A stretch of 64,000 nt of DNA from Micromonospora musae (lineage in GTDB: Bacteria > Actinomycetota > Actinomycetes > Mycobacteriales > Micromonosporaceae): NCBI RefSeq assembly GCF_003626635.1, contig NZ_RAZT01000012.1:1-64000 (forward strand). The letters run 5' to 3'. Positions 16,154 to 25,446 of the stretch are shown one piece after another. How positions within the stretch are numbered: the stretch's first letter is position 1; each line of letters starts with the position of its first letter. The notes under the pieces were generated by a model. The model searched no databases, was not told the origin of the DNA, and saw only the letters and a program-made list of their open reading frames with translations. The translations under genes were made by a program, and so were the position numbers.

Positions 16154-17020
16154 GTGAGCATGCTGGGCCGGCTGTTGGCCGCCGGCGCGGGGGCGGTCGC
16201 TGCCCGGTACGCGCTGCGTGAGGTGCGTACCTCGCCGGCCGGGCCGGCGCTGGCACGTACCAACTTCCGAGGCCGGTCGGTGAGCCTCGCGGCCGGGCCG
16301 GCGCTCGCCGTCGGCGCGTCCGGCGGCGCGGCGCTCGGCGCCACCAGCGCGGCCTCCGGCGCCGCGACGATCGTGGCGGGCCTCGGCGCGGGCGCGGTGG
16401 GGCTCTACGACGACGTGGTCGGCGCCCGTCCGGAGCAGAAGACCGCCAAGGGCTTCGCCGGTCACCTCGCCGCGCTGCGGGAGGGGCGGGTCACCGCCGG
16501 CCTCGTCAAGATCGTCGGGGTGGGCGCCGCCGGGCTCGGCGCGGCCGCGCTGCTCGCCGCCGACCCCCGGGTCGCCGGGCACCGCCGCCGGCAACGGCTG
16601 GGCGCGCTCGGCCGCGGCGCGGACGTGCTGCTCGGCGCCGGGGTGGTAGCCGGCACCGCCAACCTGCTCAACCTGCTCGACCTGCGCCCCGGGCGGGCGC
16701 TCAAGTCCGGCCTGCTGCTCGGCGCCCCGCTGGCCGGCGGCCCGCACGGCGGGATAGCCGCCGGGGCGGCCGGGGCGGCCGCCGGGCTGCTCCCCGACGA
16801 CCTCGGCGAGGAGGTGATGCTCGGGGACAGCGGTGCGAACGCCCTCGGCGCGGTGCTCGGCGTCGCGCTCGCCGCCCGCACCGGCCCGCTGGGCCGGGCC
16901 GGACTGCTCGCCGTGCTGGCCGGCCTCACCGCCGCCAGTGAGAAGGTCAGCTTCACGCAGGTGATCCAGCGGACGCCGGGGTTGCGTGAGCTCGACGCGC
17001 TGGGCCGACGCGCCGACTGA
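16154..17020 (+). CDS. MraY/WecA-like membrane protein (GT4-type phosphotransferase family)
   Basis: A 288-aa hydrophobic protein with many Ala/Gly-rich transmembrane segments. Three short blocks echo polyprenyl-phosphate sugar-1-phosphate transferases: GLYDDVVGARPEQKTAKGF (the DDxxG block), NLLNLLDLRPGRALK (NxxNxxD) and MLGDSGANALG (GDxGS-like). The C-terminal histidine motif of MraY is not visible and the protein is shorter than typical MraY (about 360 aa), so activity is uncertain. The GTG start is 50 nt after steB, and the MurJ-like gene starts 1 nt after its stop. The pairing with a flippase suggests a role in lipid-linked glycan assembly. Confidence 0.65.
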   Translation: MSMLGRLLAAGAGAVAARYALREVRTSPAGPALARTNFRGRSVSLAAGPALAVGASGGAALGATSAASGAATIVAGLGAGAVGLYDDVVGARPEQKTAKGFAGHLAALREGRVTAGLVKIVGVGAAGLGAAALLAADPRVAGHRRRQRLGALGRGADVLLGAGVVAGTANLLNLLDLRPGRALKSGLLLGAPLAGGPHGGIAAGAAGAAAGLLPDDLGEEVMLGDSGANALGAVLGVALAARTGPLGRAGLLAVLAGLTAASEKVSFTQVIQRTPGLRELDALGRRAD

Positions 17021-17021
17021 C

Positions 17022-18716
17022 GTGACCAGACCGGCCCCCCTCGCCGGCGCCGGCCGGGTGGCCGGAGCAGCCGCGCTCATCGCCGTCCTCACCGTGGTCA
17101 GCCGCCTGGCGGGCTTCGGCCGCACGGCCGTCTTCACCTGGGTAATGGACAAGAGCGACCTGGGCGACATGTACGTGATCGCCAACACGGTCCCGAACAT
17201 CATCTTCGAGATCGTCGCCGGTGGGGCCCTGGCGAGCCTGGTCGTACCGATGCTCGCCGGGCCGATCGCCGCCGGTGACCGGCGGGCGGTGGCCGCCACC
17301 ACGGGCGCCCTGCTCACCTGGACGGTCACCCTGCTGGTGCCGCTGGCCGTGCTGGTCGCGGTCTTCGCCGGCCCGATCGTGGGACTGGTCAGCGAGGGAC
17401 GCACCGACGCCGAACTCGCCACCGGCGCCCGAATGCTGCAGGTCTTCGCCCCGCAGTTGCCGCTCTACGGCATCGGGATCGTGCTCACCGGTGTGCTCCA
17501 GGCGCACCGCCGGTTCGCGTGGCCGGTGATCGCGCCGCTGCTGTCCAGCCTGACGGTGATCGTGGTCTACCTCGGTTTCGTCGGCACACAGGGGCGCGGA
17601 GCGAGCATCGGAGAGGCGAGTCGCGGGGGCGAGCTGATCCTGTCGGGCGGCACCACGCTGGGAGTGGTGGTGCTGTCGCTGTCACTGCTCATCCCGCTGC
17701 GGGGGCTACGCCTGCGCATACGCCCGGGTTACGCCTTCGCGCCGGACGCACGGGCGCGGATCCGGGCGCTCGCGGTGGCCGGGGCGGTCACCGTCACCGC
17801 CCAGCAGTTGGCCCTCGTGGTGGTGCTCAAACGGGTCTCCGGCGGCCCGACCGGCTCGCCGCAGGTGTTCAACCTGGCTCAGACGATGTACCTGCTGCCG
17901 TGGGCGGTGCTCGCGGTGCCGTTGGCCGTCGCCGCGTACCCGACGCTCGCCGACGCGTCGGCCGGCGGGGACGAGCAGCGGTTCCGGGAGACGTTGTCAT
18001 CGACCGTCCGGGGTGTGCTGCTGTTCAGCTGTCTCGGCGCGGCGGCGCTGGCCGGCACCGCCGGGCCGATCGGTGCCTTCTTCTATCGCGCGGATCCCGG
18101 TTCGACGGCGGCGGCCATCACCGGATTCGCGCCGGGGCTGATCGGGTACGGCCTCTTCGCGGTGCTTTCGCGCGCCCTCTACGCCCGCGGGGCGACCCGG
18201 CCGGCCACCGCGGCGATCACCGTGGGCTGGCTGGCCGTACCGGTCACGGCACTTCCGCTGGCCGCGCTCCTGCCCACCGGGGACCGGGTGTTGGCGGTGG
18301 CGTTGGCCAACTCGGTCGGGATGCTGCTGCTCGGCGGCCTGCTGGTCGTCGCGGTGCGGCGCACGGCGGGCTCCGCGGCGCTGGCCGGGACGCCCCGGGC
18401 GGCGGTGGCCGGGCTGCTCGGCGGGCTCGCCGGGGCCTTGGCCGGCGTGGGCGTGCTCCGCTGGCTCGACACGCCGGGCGACGGCACCCCGACGGTCGGG
18501 GCGGCACTCGGTCAGGGCATGCTGTCCGGAGTTCTGGTCGGCGTCGTGTTCCTCACCGTGGTCTGGCTCGTCGACCGGCAGGCCGTCCGACCGCTGCTCG
18601 CCGGGGTGCTGCGACGCCTGCGGCGCGGCGGTGGGCGGGAGAGCGCGGGCACGGCACGGGAACAGGACGGCAGCCCTCCGGAGCGGGGTGACGGGAAGGA
18701 GACGGTGTCCGGGTGA
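17022..18716 (+). CDS. MurJ-like lipid II / lipid-linked oligosaccharide flippase
   Basis: A 564-aa multi-spanning protein of the MurJ (MviN) branch of the MOP superfamily. The N-terminal family blocks are clear: VSRLAGFGRTAVFTWVMDKS, then NTVPNIIFEIVAGGALASLV, and later QVFNLAQTMYLLPWAVLAVP. About 14 hydrophobic segments fit the usual topology. GTG 17022 is chosen because it follows the upstream stop by 1 nt; ATG-like codons upstream lie inside the previous gene. Its stop overlaps the next GTG (GTGA). Actinobacteria usually carry another MurJ elsewhere, so this may be a paralogue serving a different lipid-linked glycan. Confidence 0.85.
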   Translation: MTRPAPLAGAGRVAGAAALIAVLTVVSRLAGFGRTAVFTWVMDKSDLGDMYVIANTVPNIIFEIVAGGALASLVVPMLAGPIAAGDRRAVAATTGALLTWTVTLLVPLAVLVAVFAGPIVGLVSEGRTDAELATGARMLQVFAPQLPLYGIGIVLTGVLQAHRRFAWPVIAPLLSSLTVIVVYLGFVGTQGRGASIGEASRGGELILSGGTTLGVVVLSLSLLIPLRGLRLRIRPGYAFAPDARARIRALAVAGAVTVTAQQLALVVVLKRVSGGPTGSPQVFNLAQTMYLLPWAVLAVPLAVAAYPTLADASAGGDEQRFRETLSSTVRGVLLFSCLGAAALAGTAGPIGAFFYRADPGSTAAAITGFAPGLIGYGLFAVLSRALYARGATRPATAAITVGWLAVPVTALPLAALLPTGDRVLAVALANSVGMLLLGGLLVVAVRRTAGSAALAGTPRAAVAGLLGGLAGALAGVGVLRWLDTPGDGTPTVGAALGQGMLSGVLVGVVFLTVVWLVDRQAVRPLLAGVLRRLRRGGGRESAGTAREQDGSPPERGDGKETVSG

Positions 18717-19879
18717 GCGCGGCGACGGAACCGACACCCGGCTGGCCGGGCAGCGTGGCGCTGCTGCTCGCCTCCAGCACCGGTGGCGTGGGTCAGCACG
18801 TCCGGTCGGTGGCCCGCGGGCTCGCCGCCGGGGGCGCCACGGTGCTGGTCTGCGGGCCGGCCGCCACCCAGGAGCAGTTCGACTTCACCGGCGTCGGCGC
18901 ACGTTTCCAGCCGGTCGAGATCCCCGCCAAGCCCACCCCGGGCGACGCCCGGGCGGTCGCCGCCCTGCGCCGCGCCCTGGCCGGCACGCCGGTGGACGTG
19001 GTGCACGCGCACGGCCTGCGCGCGGGGCTGGTCGCGGTGCTCGCGCGGCCGGCGGCGCCCGTCGTGGTCACCTGGCACAACGCGGTCCTCGCCGGCGGTG
19101 TGCGCGGCGCCCTCTCCCGGCTCGTCGAGCGGATCGTCGCTCGTGGTGCCCGGGTCGCGCTCGGCGCCTCCGCCGACCTGGTCGACCGTGCCGCCGCGCT
19201 CGGCGCCGCCGACGCCCGGCTGGCCCCGGTCGCGGCCCCCACGTTGCCGGCCCCGCGCCGCCGCCGGGCCGCGGTCCGCGCCGAGTTCGGCGTCCGGGCC
19301 GAGCAGCCCCTCATCCTCTCGGTCGGCCGGCTGCACCCGCAGAAGCGGTACGACGTGTTGATCGACGCGGCGGCGCGCTGGCGGTCCCGCGACCCGGCGC
19401 CGGTCGTGGTGATCGCCGGCAGCGGTCCGGCGTACCTGCCGCTGGCCGCGCGGATCTCCGCGCAGCGGGCGCCGGTGACCCTGCTCGGTCACCGCACCGA
19501 CGTGTCGGACCTGCTCGCCGGCGCCGACCTCGCCGTGGTCTCCAGCGACTGGGAGGCCCGCCAGCTCTTCGCGCAGGAGGCGCTGCGCGCCGGCATACCT
19601 CTGGTGGCGACCGCGGTCGGCGGCCTGCCGGACCTCGTCGGCGACGCGGCGTCGCTGGTGCCTCCCGGCGACGTTGACGCGATCGACGCCGCGGTGCGGG
19701 ACCTCCTCGACGACCCGGACCGCCGGGCCGAACTGGGTCGCCGCGGTGCGGAGCACGCGGCCACCTGGCCCACCGAGGCGGACACCGTCGCCACCCTGGC
19801 GGCGCTCTACGCCGAGCTGACCGCCCGCCCCGGCCCCGCCGGCGCGGACGTCGACGCACCCGGGACGGGATCGCGCTGA
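18713..19879 (+). CDS. Glycosyltransferase family 4 protein
   Basis: A 388-aa GT-B glycosyltransferase. The N-terminal acceptor half contains LASSTGGVGQHVRSVARGLA and VDVVHAHGLRAG. The C-terminal nucleotide-sugar half contains ILSVGRLHPQKRYDVLIDAA, a VLLGHRTDV-like block and the EX7E-type region EARQLFAQEALRAGIPLVAT. It starts by a GTGA overlap with the MurJ-like gene and its TGA overlaps the next ATG, so the whole cassette is translationally coupled. Likely cytoplasmic face of the membrane; sugar and acceptor unknown. Confidence 0.88.
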   Translation: MSAATEPTPGWPGSVALLLASSTGGVGQHVRSVARGLAAGGATVLVCGPAATQEQFDFTGVGARFQPVEIPAKPTPGDARAVAALRRALAGTPVDVVHAHGLRAGLVAVLARPAAPVVVTWHNAVLAGGVRGALSRLVERIVARGARVALGASADLVDRAAALGAADARLAPVAAPTLPAPRRRRAAVRAEFGVRAEQPLILSVGRLHPQKRYDVLIDAAARWRSRDPAPVVVIAGSGPAYLPLAARISAQRAPVTLLGHRTDVSDLLAGADLAVVSSDWEARQLFAQEALRAGIPLVATAVGGLPDLVGDAASLVPPGDVDAIDAAVRDLLDDPDRRAELGRRGAEHAATWPTEADTVATLAALYAELTARPGPAGADVDAPGTGSR

Positions 19880-22308
19880 TGCTGCGCCGACTCGCCCCCG
19901 TCGTGCTGAGCCTGCTGGTGGTGGTGCTCGGCGTCACGGCGCTCGCGGCGCGGCCGCAGCGCAGCGCCCCGCCCCGCACCGCCGACTTCGTGGTCGTCGC
20001 CGGGGTCGCCGGCCTGCGCTGGGAGGACGTGGACCCGCGGACCACCCCCACGCTGTGGCGGATGGCCGAGCGGGGCTCGATCGGCTCCCTCTCGGTCCGC
20101 TCGGCGCACCGCCCCACCTGCCCGGAGGACGGCTGGTTGACCCTCGGTGCGGGCAGCTTCGCCTCGTGGAACGGCAACCGGCCCGCCGGCAGTTGCCCGC
20201 CACGGACGGTGGCGGTGGAGCGGCCCGATGGCACCGGGGCGAACCTGCCCGAGCAGGAGAGCGTGGTCCATTACAACCAGGAACAGCTGCCCTGGGGCGC
20301 CGTGCCCGGATCGCTCGCCGAGTCGGTGCGCTGTTCGGTGGCGGTCGGTCCCGGCGCGGCCGTGGCCGCCGCCCGTCCGTTCGGCCGGGTGGACCGGTAC
20401 GCGCCGGCGCTGCCGGACGACCCGACCGCACTGCTCGGCTCGTGCGTGCTCAGCATCGTCGACCTCGGCACCGTAACGGGCAACACCAAGGAGCAGCGGG
20501 CGGCGGCGGCCCGTACCGCCGACGCGCAGCTGGCCCGGGTGCTCGCCGCCCGTCCGCCGCACTCGCTGGTGGTGGTCGCCGGGGTGTCGGACACCGACCG
20601 GTCGGCCCGGCTGCACGTGGCGGTGGCCGACGGCCCGGGCTGGGAGCGGGGCTGGCTGACCTCGGCGACCACCGGTCGCGACGGGTACCTGCAGCTCGTC
20701 GACCTGGCGCCGACGGCGCTGGCCGCGCTGGGCCGCCCGATGCCGGAGCGGCTCTTCGTGGGACGCCCGGCCTTCGCGGTCGACGGTCGTCCCGACCTGG
20801 CCGACGCGATCGCCAAGCCGCTGGACGCCGAGCGGGAGGCGGCGAACCAGCGGGGCGTCGCCGCCTGGTTCTACACGCTGCTCGCCGCGGCCCTGATGCT
20901 GCTGGCCGTGGTGGTGCTGCCGCTGCTGCGCAGGGCCCGCCGGCACGCCGGCCCGCACGGTCCGGCGCCGGTCCCGCAGCGGGTGGTGGCGGTGGTGGAG
21001 CTGCTCCTCGTCGCCGCTGCGCTCGCGGTGCCGGCCGCGCTGCTCGCCGACGCGGTGCCGTGGTGGCGGGCGGAGCGGCCCGGCCTGACGTTCGCCGGGG
21101 TGACCGCCCTGCTGGTGGTCGCCGGCACCGCCACGGTCCGGTTCGCGCGGGGTTACCACAGCACCCTCGGACCGTTGGGCGTGGTCGCCGGGCTCACCGC
21201 GCTCGTCGTGGGTGTCGACGTGCTGACCGGGGCGCGGCTGCAGCTCAACGGGGTGGTCGGCTACTCGGCGCAGGCGGGCGGCCGGTACGCGGGGCTCGGC
21301 ACCGTCGGGCTGGGGGTCTTCCTGGCCGCCGCGTTGCTGAGCGCGGGCTGGCTCGCCCAGCAGGTACGCCGGGGCTGGCGGCCGGCGGTGATGGTGGGGG
21401 TCACCGGCCTCGCCGTGGTGATCATCGGCAGCCCGTACCTCGGCGCCGACCCGATCGGGGCGATCGCGTTGACCGCCGGGCTGAGCGTCGCGGCGGTGAT
21501 CAGCGCCGGTGGCTGGCTGACGGTGAGCCGCCTGGCCTGGGCGGTGATGGCGGCGCTCGGGGTCACCATCGGTCTCGCGGTGCTGGACCTGCGCCGTCCG
21601 GCGGTGGAGCGGGGCAGCCTGGGCCATTTCCTGGCCGCCTTCGGCGACGGCACCGGCGGGCTCACCCTGCACCGCTTCAGCACCGCCAACTTCGACACGC
21701 TGGTGAGCAGTCCGCTGACCGTGCTGGCCCTGGCCGGCGCGCTGCTGGTGTGGTTCGCCCTGCTGCAGCCCTGGGGTGGGCTGATGCGGCTCTTCGGCAT
21801 CTACCCGGCGATGCGGGCGGCGATGGCCGGCACGGCGGTGGCGGCCGTCATCGGCGGTGTGCTCGGCAGCGTGGCGCTGGACGTGGCGGGCGCCGCGGCC
21901 GCGCTGGTGGTGCCGATGGCGGCGCTCGCCGCACTGCGGGTGCTGGATCACTCGACCGACCGGACCGTGCCGGCCACCGGCCGTCCCCGCCCGGTGGGCT
22001 CGGGGGTGGCCGGCGAGGACGGGCCGGGCGCCGACGGTGGCGGCGGCACCGGCGGCGACGGGCCGCTCGGCGACGGTGGACCGAGCGGCGCGGGTGGTAC
22101 GACCGGCAGCCGGGGCGCCGGATCCGCCCCGTCCGGGACGGCGACGTCGGACGGGCCGGCCGGTGGCGCCGCCCCGGAAGCTACGGCCGCCTCGGCCGGG
22201 AACGTGGGCGAGGCCGCGGAGCCGGGAGAGGCCCGCGCCGACCGGCCGGGGACGGTTCCGGGACCACGACCGACGCCGGGTACGTCGCGCCAGGTGACCA
22301 CCCGCTGA
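19879..22308 (+). CDS. Large membrane protein with alkaline-phosphatase-like ectodomain
   Basis: An 809-aa protein. A signal-anchor (residues about 4-24) precedes an extracytoplasmic domain whose start (FVVVAGVAGLRWEDVDPRTT, then TLWRMAERGSIGSL) resembles alkaline-phosphatase-superfamily enzymes. This is followed by roughly 9-11 transmembrane segments from about residue 330 to 690 and a disordered Gly/Pro/Ala tail. Start is by TGATG overlap with the glycosyltransferase. It is the last gene of the steB-to-pyrG cassette. A role in modifying or releasing a surface glycan fits the neighbours, but the metal ligands of the superfamily are not clearly placed, so activity is not claimed. Confidence 0.7.
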   Translation: MLRRLAPVVLSLLVVVLGVTALAARPQRSAPPRTADFVVVAGVAGLRWEDVDPRTTPTLWRMAERGSIGSLSVRSAHRPTCPEDGWLTLGAGSFASWNGNRPAGSCPPRTVAVERPDGTGANLPEQESVVHYNQEQLPWGAVPGSLAESVRCSVAVGPGAAVAAARPFGRVDRYAPALPDDPTALLGSCVLSIVDLGTVTGNTKEQRAAAARTADAQLARVLAARPPHSLVVVAGVSDTDRSARLHVAVADGPGWERGWLTSATTGRDGYLQLVDLAPTALAALGRPMPERLFVGRPAFAVDGRPDLADAIAKPLDAEREAANQRGVAAWFYTLLAAALMLLAVVVLPLLRRARRHAGPHGPAPVPQRVVAVVELLLVAAALAVPAALLADAVPWWRAERPGLTFAGVTALLVVAGTATVRFARGYHSTLGPLGVVAGLTALVVGVDVLTGARLQLNGVVGYSAQAGGRYAGLGTVGLGVFLAAALLSAGWLAQQVRRGWRPAVMVGVTGLAVVIIGSPYLGADPIGAIALTAGLSVAAVISAGGWLTVSRLAWAVMAALGVTIGLAVLDLRRPAVERGSLGHFLAAFGDGTGGLTLHRFSTANFDTLVSSPLTVLALAGALLVWFALLQPWGGLMRLFGIYPAMRAAMAGTAVAAVIGGVLGSVALDVAGAAAALVVPMAALAALRVLDHSTDRTVPATGRPRPVGSGVAGEDGPGADGGGGTGGDGPLGDGGPSGAGGTTGSRGAGSAPSGTATSDGPAGGAAPEATAASAGNVGEAAEPGEARADRPGTVPGPRPTPGTSRQVTTR

Positions 22309-22468
22309 CCGACCGTGCTCCGGCGCTCCGGCGTCGGCCGGTGACCTCGGTACGGGCTGCTTCCCCCCGCCGTCGAGGTGTTACCGTGGAATCCCGTGGA
22401 TCGCGTGATCACTTTGCTGATCGGCTCGGCGTTCTGCACGACCGCTACGGACGACACGGGAGCAGGCC

Positions 22469-24208
22469 TTGGCCCCTTCAGCACGGACGACCAGGCACAT
22501 TTTCGTCACCGGGGGCGTCGCCTCCTCGCTGGGTAAGGGGTTGACCGCCTCCAGTCTCGGCAATCTGCTCACCGCGCGTGGGCTTCGCGTGGTGATGCAG
22601 AAGCTCGACCCGTACCTGAACGTGGATCCGGGGACGATGAACCCGTTCCAGCACGGTGAGGTCTTCGTCACCGAGGACGGCGCCGAGACCGACCTCGACG
22701 TGGGGCACTACGAGCGGTTCCTCGACCGGGCGCTCTCCGGCAAGGCGAACGTCACCACCGGGCAGGTCTACTCGGAGGTGATCGCGAAGGAGCGGCGCGG
22801 CGAGTATCTGGGTGACACGGTGCAGGTGATCCCGCACATCACCAACGAGATCAAGGCGCGGATCCTGGGGATGGCCGACCCGGACGCCGACGGCCAGGTG
22901 CCGGACGTGGTGATCACCGAGGTGGGTGGCACGGTCGGTGACATCGAGTCGCTGCCGTTCCTGGAGGCGATCCGGCAGGTCCGCCACGACCTGGGCCGGG
23001 ACAACTGCTTCTACCTGCACGTGTCGCTGGTGCCGTACCTGGCGCCGTCGGGGGAGTTGAAGACGAAGCCGACGCAGCACTCGGTGGCGCAGCTGCGCAG
23101 CATCGGTATCCAGCCCGACGCGCTGGTGCTGCGCTGCGACCGGGACATCCCGGACAAGGTGAAGGAGAAGCTGTCGCTGTACTGCGACGTGGACCGGGAG
23201 GCGGTCACCGCCGCTCCGGACGCGCCGAGCATCTACGACATTCCGAAGGTGCTGCACCGTGAGGGCCTGGACGCGTACGTGGTGCGCCGGCTCGGGTTGT
23301 CGTTCCGGGACGTGGACTGGGCCAGCTGGGACGACCTGCTGGAGCGGGTGCACCAGCCGCGGCACACGGTGACCGTCGCGTTGGTCGGCAAGTACGTCGA
23401 CCTGCCGGACGCGTACCTGTCGGTCAGTGAGGCGATCCGGGCGGCCGGGTTCGGTCACCGGGCGCGGGTGCAGCTGCGGTGGGTGCCCAGCGACGAGTGC
23501 GTGACCCCGGCCGGGGCGGCTGCCGCCCTCGCGGGCGTGGACGGCATCGTGATCCCGGGTGGGTTCGGGGTCCGCGGCATCGAGGGCAAGATCGGCGCTT
23601 CCCGGTACGCCCGGGACAACCGCATCCCGCTGCTCGGGCTCTGCCTCGGCCTGCAGTGCATGACGATCGACGTGGCCCGGCACCTGGCCGGCCTCGACGC
23701 CGCGAACAGCCTGGAGTTCGACGAGAACGCCCGCCACCCGGTGATCGCCACGATGGCCGACCAGCAGGACATCGTCGCCGGCAAGGGCGACCTGGGCGGC
23801 ACCATGCGCCTGGGCGCGTACCCGGCGAAGCTCACCGACGGTTCCATCGTCGCCGAAGCGTACGGTTCCACCGAGATCAGCGAGCGACACCGGCACCGCT
23901 ACGAGGTGAACAACGCCTACCGCGACAAGCTCACCAAGGCCGGCCTGCGCATCTCCGGCACCTCCCCGGACGGCCGCCTCGTCGAGTTCATCGAACTCGA
24001 CCGCAAGGTCCACCCGTTCTTCGTCGCCACCCAGGCCCACCCGGAGCTGAAGAGCCGGCCGACCCGACCGCACCCGCTCTTCGCCTCGTTCGTCAAGGCC
24101 GCGATCACCTACTCCCAGGCCGACCAGCTCCCGGTCGACCTGGACGCGCCCGCCGCCGAGCAGGCGGCCCGCAACGGGGCCGCGGCGAAGGCGGCGTCGT
24201 CGTCGTGA
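22469..24208 (+). CDS. pyrG: CTP synthase
   Basis: A 579-aa CTP synthase, which aminates UTP to CTP using glutamine. The N-terminal synthetase domain has GGVASSLGKGLTASS and the UTP/ATP-site block DPGTMNPFQHGEVF. The class I glutaminase domain has the oxyanion strand PGGFGVRG and the nucleophile Cys in LGLCLGLQCM, with the His-Glu pair near AHPELKSRPT. The start is TTG 22469 preceded by GGGAGCAGG. Its stop overlaps the Nudix gene (GTGA). The order pyrG-Nudix-xerD matches Rv1699-Rv1701. Confidence 0.97.
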   Translation: MAPSARTTRHIFVTGGVASSLGKGLTASSLGNLLTARGLRVVMQKLDPYLNVDPGTMNPFQHGEVFVTEDGAETDLDVGHYERFLDRALSGKANVTTGQVYSEVIAKERRGEYLGDTVQVIPHITNEIKARILGMADPDADGQVPDVVITEVGGTVGDIESLPFLEAIRQVRHDLGRDNCFYLHVSLVPYLAPSGELKTKPTQHSVAQLRSIGIQPDALVLRCDRDIPDKVKEKLSLYCDVDREAVTAAPDAPSIYDIPKVLHREGLDAYVVRRLGLSFRDVDWASWDDLLERVHQPRHTVTVALVGKYVDLPDAYLSVSEAIRAAGFGHRARVQLRWVPSDECVTPAGAAAALAGVDGIVIPGGFGVRGIEGKIGASRYARDNRIPLLGLCLGLQCMTIDVARHLAGLDAANSLEFDENARHPVIATMADQQDIVAGKGDLGGTMRLGAYPAKLTDGSIVAEAYGSTEISERHRHRYEVNNAYRDKLTKAGLRISGTSPDGRLVEFIELDRKVHPFFVATQAHPELKSRPTRPHPLFASFVKAAITYSQADQLPVDLDAPAAEQAARNGAAAKAASSS

Positions 24209-24810
24209 GCGCCGTCGAGCACCGCTACGAGGTCCGTTCCCGCCAGCAGCGCTGGTCCGGCCGGATCTTCGACGTGGTCACCGAGGAGGTGACCATGCCG
24301 GGCGGCGGAACCGGACTGCGCGACATCGTCCGGCACGTCGGCGCGGTGGCCGTGGTGGCGCTCGACGACGCCGGCCAGGTCGTGCTGATCCGGCAGTACC
24401 GGCATCCGGTCGGGCGGCACCTGTGGGAACTGCCCGCCGGGCTGATGGACGTCTCCGGTGAGGACCTGCCCGCCGCGGCGGCGCGGGAACTGGCCGAGGA
24501 GGCGGACCTGACCGCCGGGCGGATGGACGTGCTGGTCGACCTGCACAGCTCGCCGGGGTTCACCAACGAACTGGTCCGGGTCTTCCTGGCCCGGGACCTG
24601 GCCGACGTGCCGCCCGAGCAGCGGCACGAGCGGCGCGACGAGGAGGCCGACCTGCAGGTCGTACGGATCGACCTGGACGAGGCGGTCGCCATGGTGCTGG
24701 CCGGTGAGATCACCAACGCGTCCTGCGTGGCCGGGCTGCTCGCCGCGGCTCGGGCCCGCGACGCCGGCTGGTCGCTGCTGCGGAGGGCGGATGCGCCGCT
24801 GGTGCGCTGA
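24205..24810 (+). CDS. Nudix hydrolase (ADP-ribose pyrophosphatase type)
   Basis: A 201-aa Nudix enzyme. The Nudix box reads from the Gly of PAGLMD through GEDLPAAAARELAEEADL. The spacing is G-X6-E-X7-REL, one residue longer than the textbook form; I recall the same spacing in M. tuberculosis Rv1700, an ADP-ribose pyrophosphatase at the same position. An upstream QYRHPVGRHLWELPAG block is typical of that subfamily. GTG 24205 overlaps the pyrG stop. A strong terminator follows. Confidence 0.9.
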   Translation: MSAVEHRYEVRSRQQRWSGRIFDVVTEEVTMPGGGTGLRDIVRHVGAVAVVALDDAGQVVLIRQYRHPVGRHLWELPAGLMDVSGEDLPAAAARELAEEADLTAGRMDVLVDLHSSPGFTNELVRVFLARDLADVPPEQRHERRDEEADLQVVRIDLDEAVAMVLAGEITNASCVAGLLAAARARDAGWSLLRRADAPLVR

Positions 24811-24830
24811 CCCGGGAGTTTCGCAATGAG

Positions 24831-24862
24831 AAGGGGCCGTGCGGTACGCCGCACGGCCCCTT
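24831..24862. terminator. Bidirectional terminator hairpin
   Basis: A perfect 14-bp stem (AAGGGGCCGTGCGG with CCGCACGGCCCCTT) around the tetraloop TACG, followed by a T, lies between the convergent Nudix and TM2 genes. Confidence 0.88.
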
Positions 24863-24877
24863 TCCTGTCGCCGGGTG

Positions 24878-25153
24878 TCAGTCGCGCAGCGGGCGACCCT
24901 GCCCGTCGGTACCGCCGTTGACCAGGATCAGGATGCCGTCGATGAGGCCCCAGAGGGCGCCCAGACCGCAGGTCACGAAGCTCACGACGAGCTGGAGGAC
25001 CGCGATCTTGGTGTGGCCGGTGTAGAACCGACCGGCACCGAACGTGCCGAGCAGGATGCCGAGGATGCCGGCCACAACCTTGCTCTTGTCAGAAACGCCC
25101 TGGGGATATCCGGGTCCCTGGGGGTACCCGGGCTGGTAAGGAGGAGTGGTCAT
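24878..25153 (-). CDS. TM2 domain membrane protein
   Basis: A 91-aa protein. A Pro/Gly/Tyr-rich N-terminus (PPYQPGYPQGPGYPQ) precedes a TM2 domain. The first helix is VVAGILGILLGTFGAGRFYT, and the second covers VVSFVTCGLGALWGLIDGIL. The sequence ends NGGTDGQGRPLRD. ATG 25153 has no ribosome site, but a -10-like TATGGT ends 8 nt upstream, so the mRNA may be leaderless. The gene is convergent with the Nudix gene. Function unknown for the family in bacteria. Confidence 0.85.
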   Translation of the reverse strand: MTTPPYQPGYPQGPGYPQGVSDKSKVVAGILGILLGTFGAGRFYTGHTKIAVLQLVVSFVTCGLGALWGLIDGILILVNGGTDGQGRPLRD

Positions 25154-25345
25154 GAGCGGACACCATAGTGATCCACAGCCGTCCTGTCCGCAGCGGCACC
25201 CCGGTGATGGGACGATGAGGACCGAACACTGTCCTGACGGCTGATGCCGACATCCACCGCCGACCCGGGTCGACACCTGACAGTCCGTCAGCGGGCTCCG
25301 GCACCGGATGTCACTCTGCTGGCCCGCTCGGGGCCACGGCGCGCC

Positions 25346-25351
25346 TAGACT
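25346..25351 (+). promoter_or_regulatory. Putative -10 element for ald
   Basis: TAGACT at 25346-25351 is the only good -10 match in the 290-nt gap between the divergent TM2 and ald genes. It would give a 5' leader of about 90 nt carrying the AGAGAGG ribosome site. The -35 is poor. Confidence 0.4.
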
Positions 25352-25446
25352 GCCGCCGGCGGGACCGGTGGACCGCGTCGGCAATGGGGCCGTCGCGCAC
25401 CGCGCAGTCGGGGGAGCGCGCCGCCCCGAAGAGAGGTGTCTGCATC

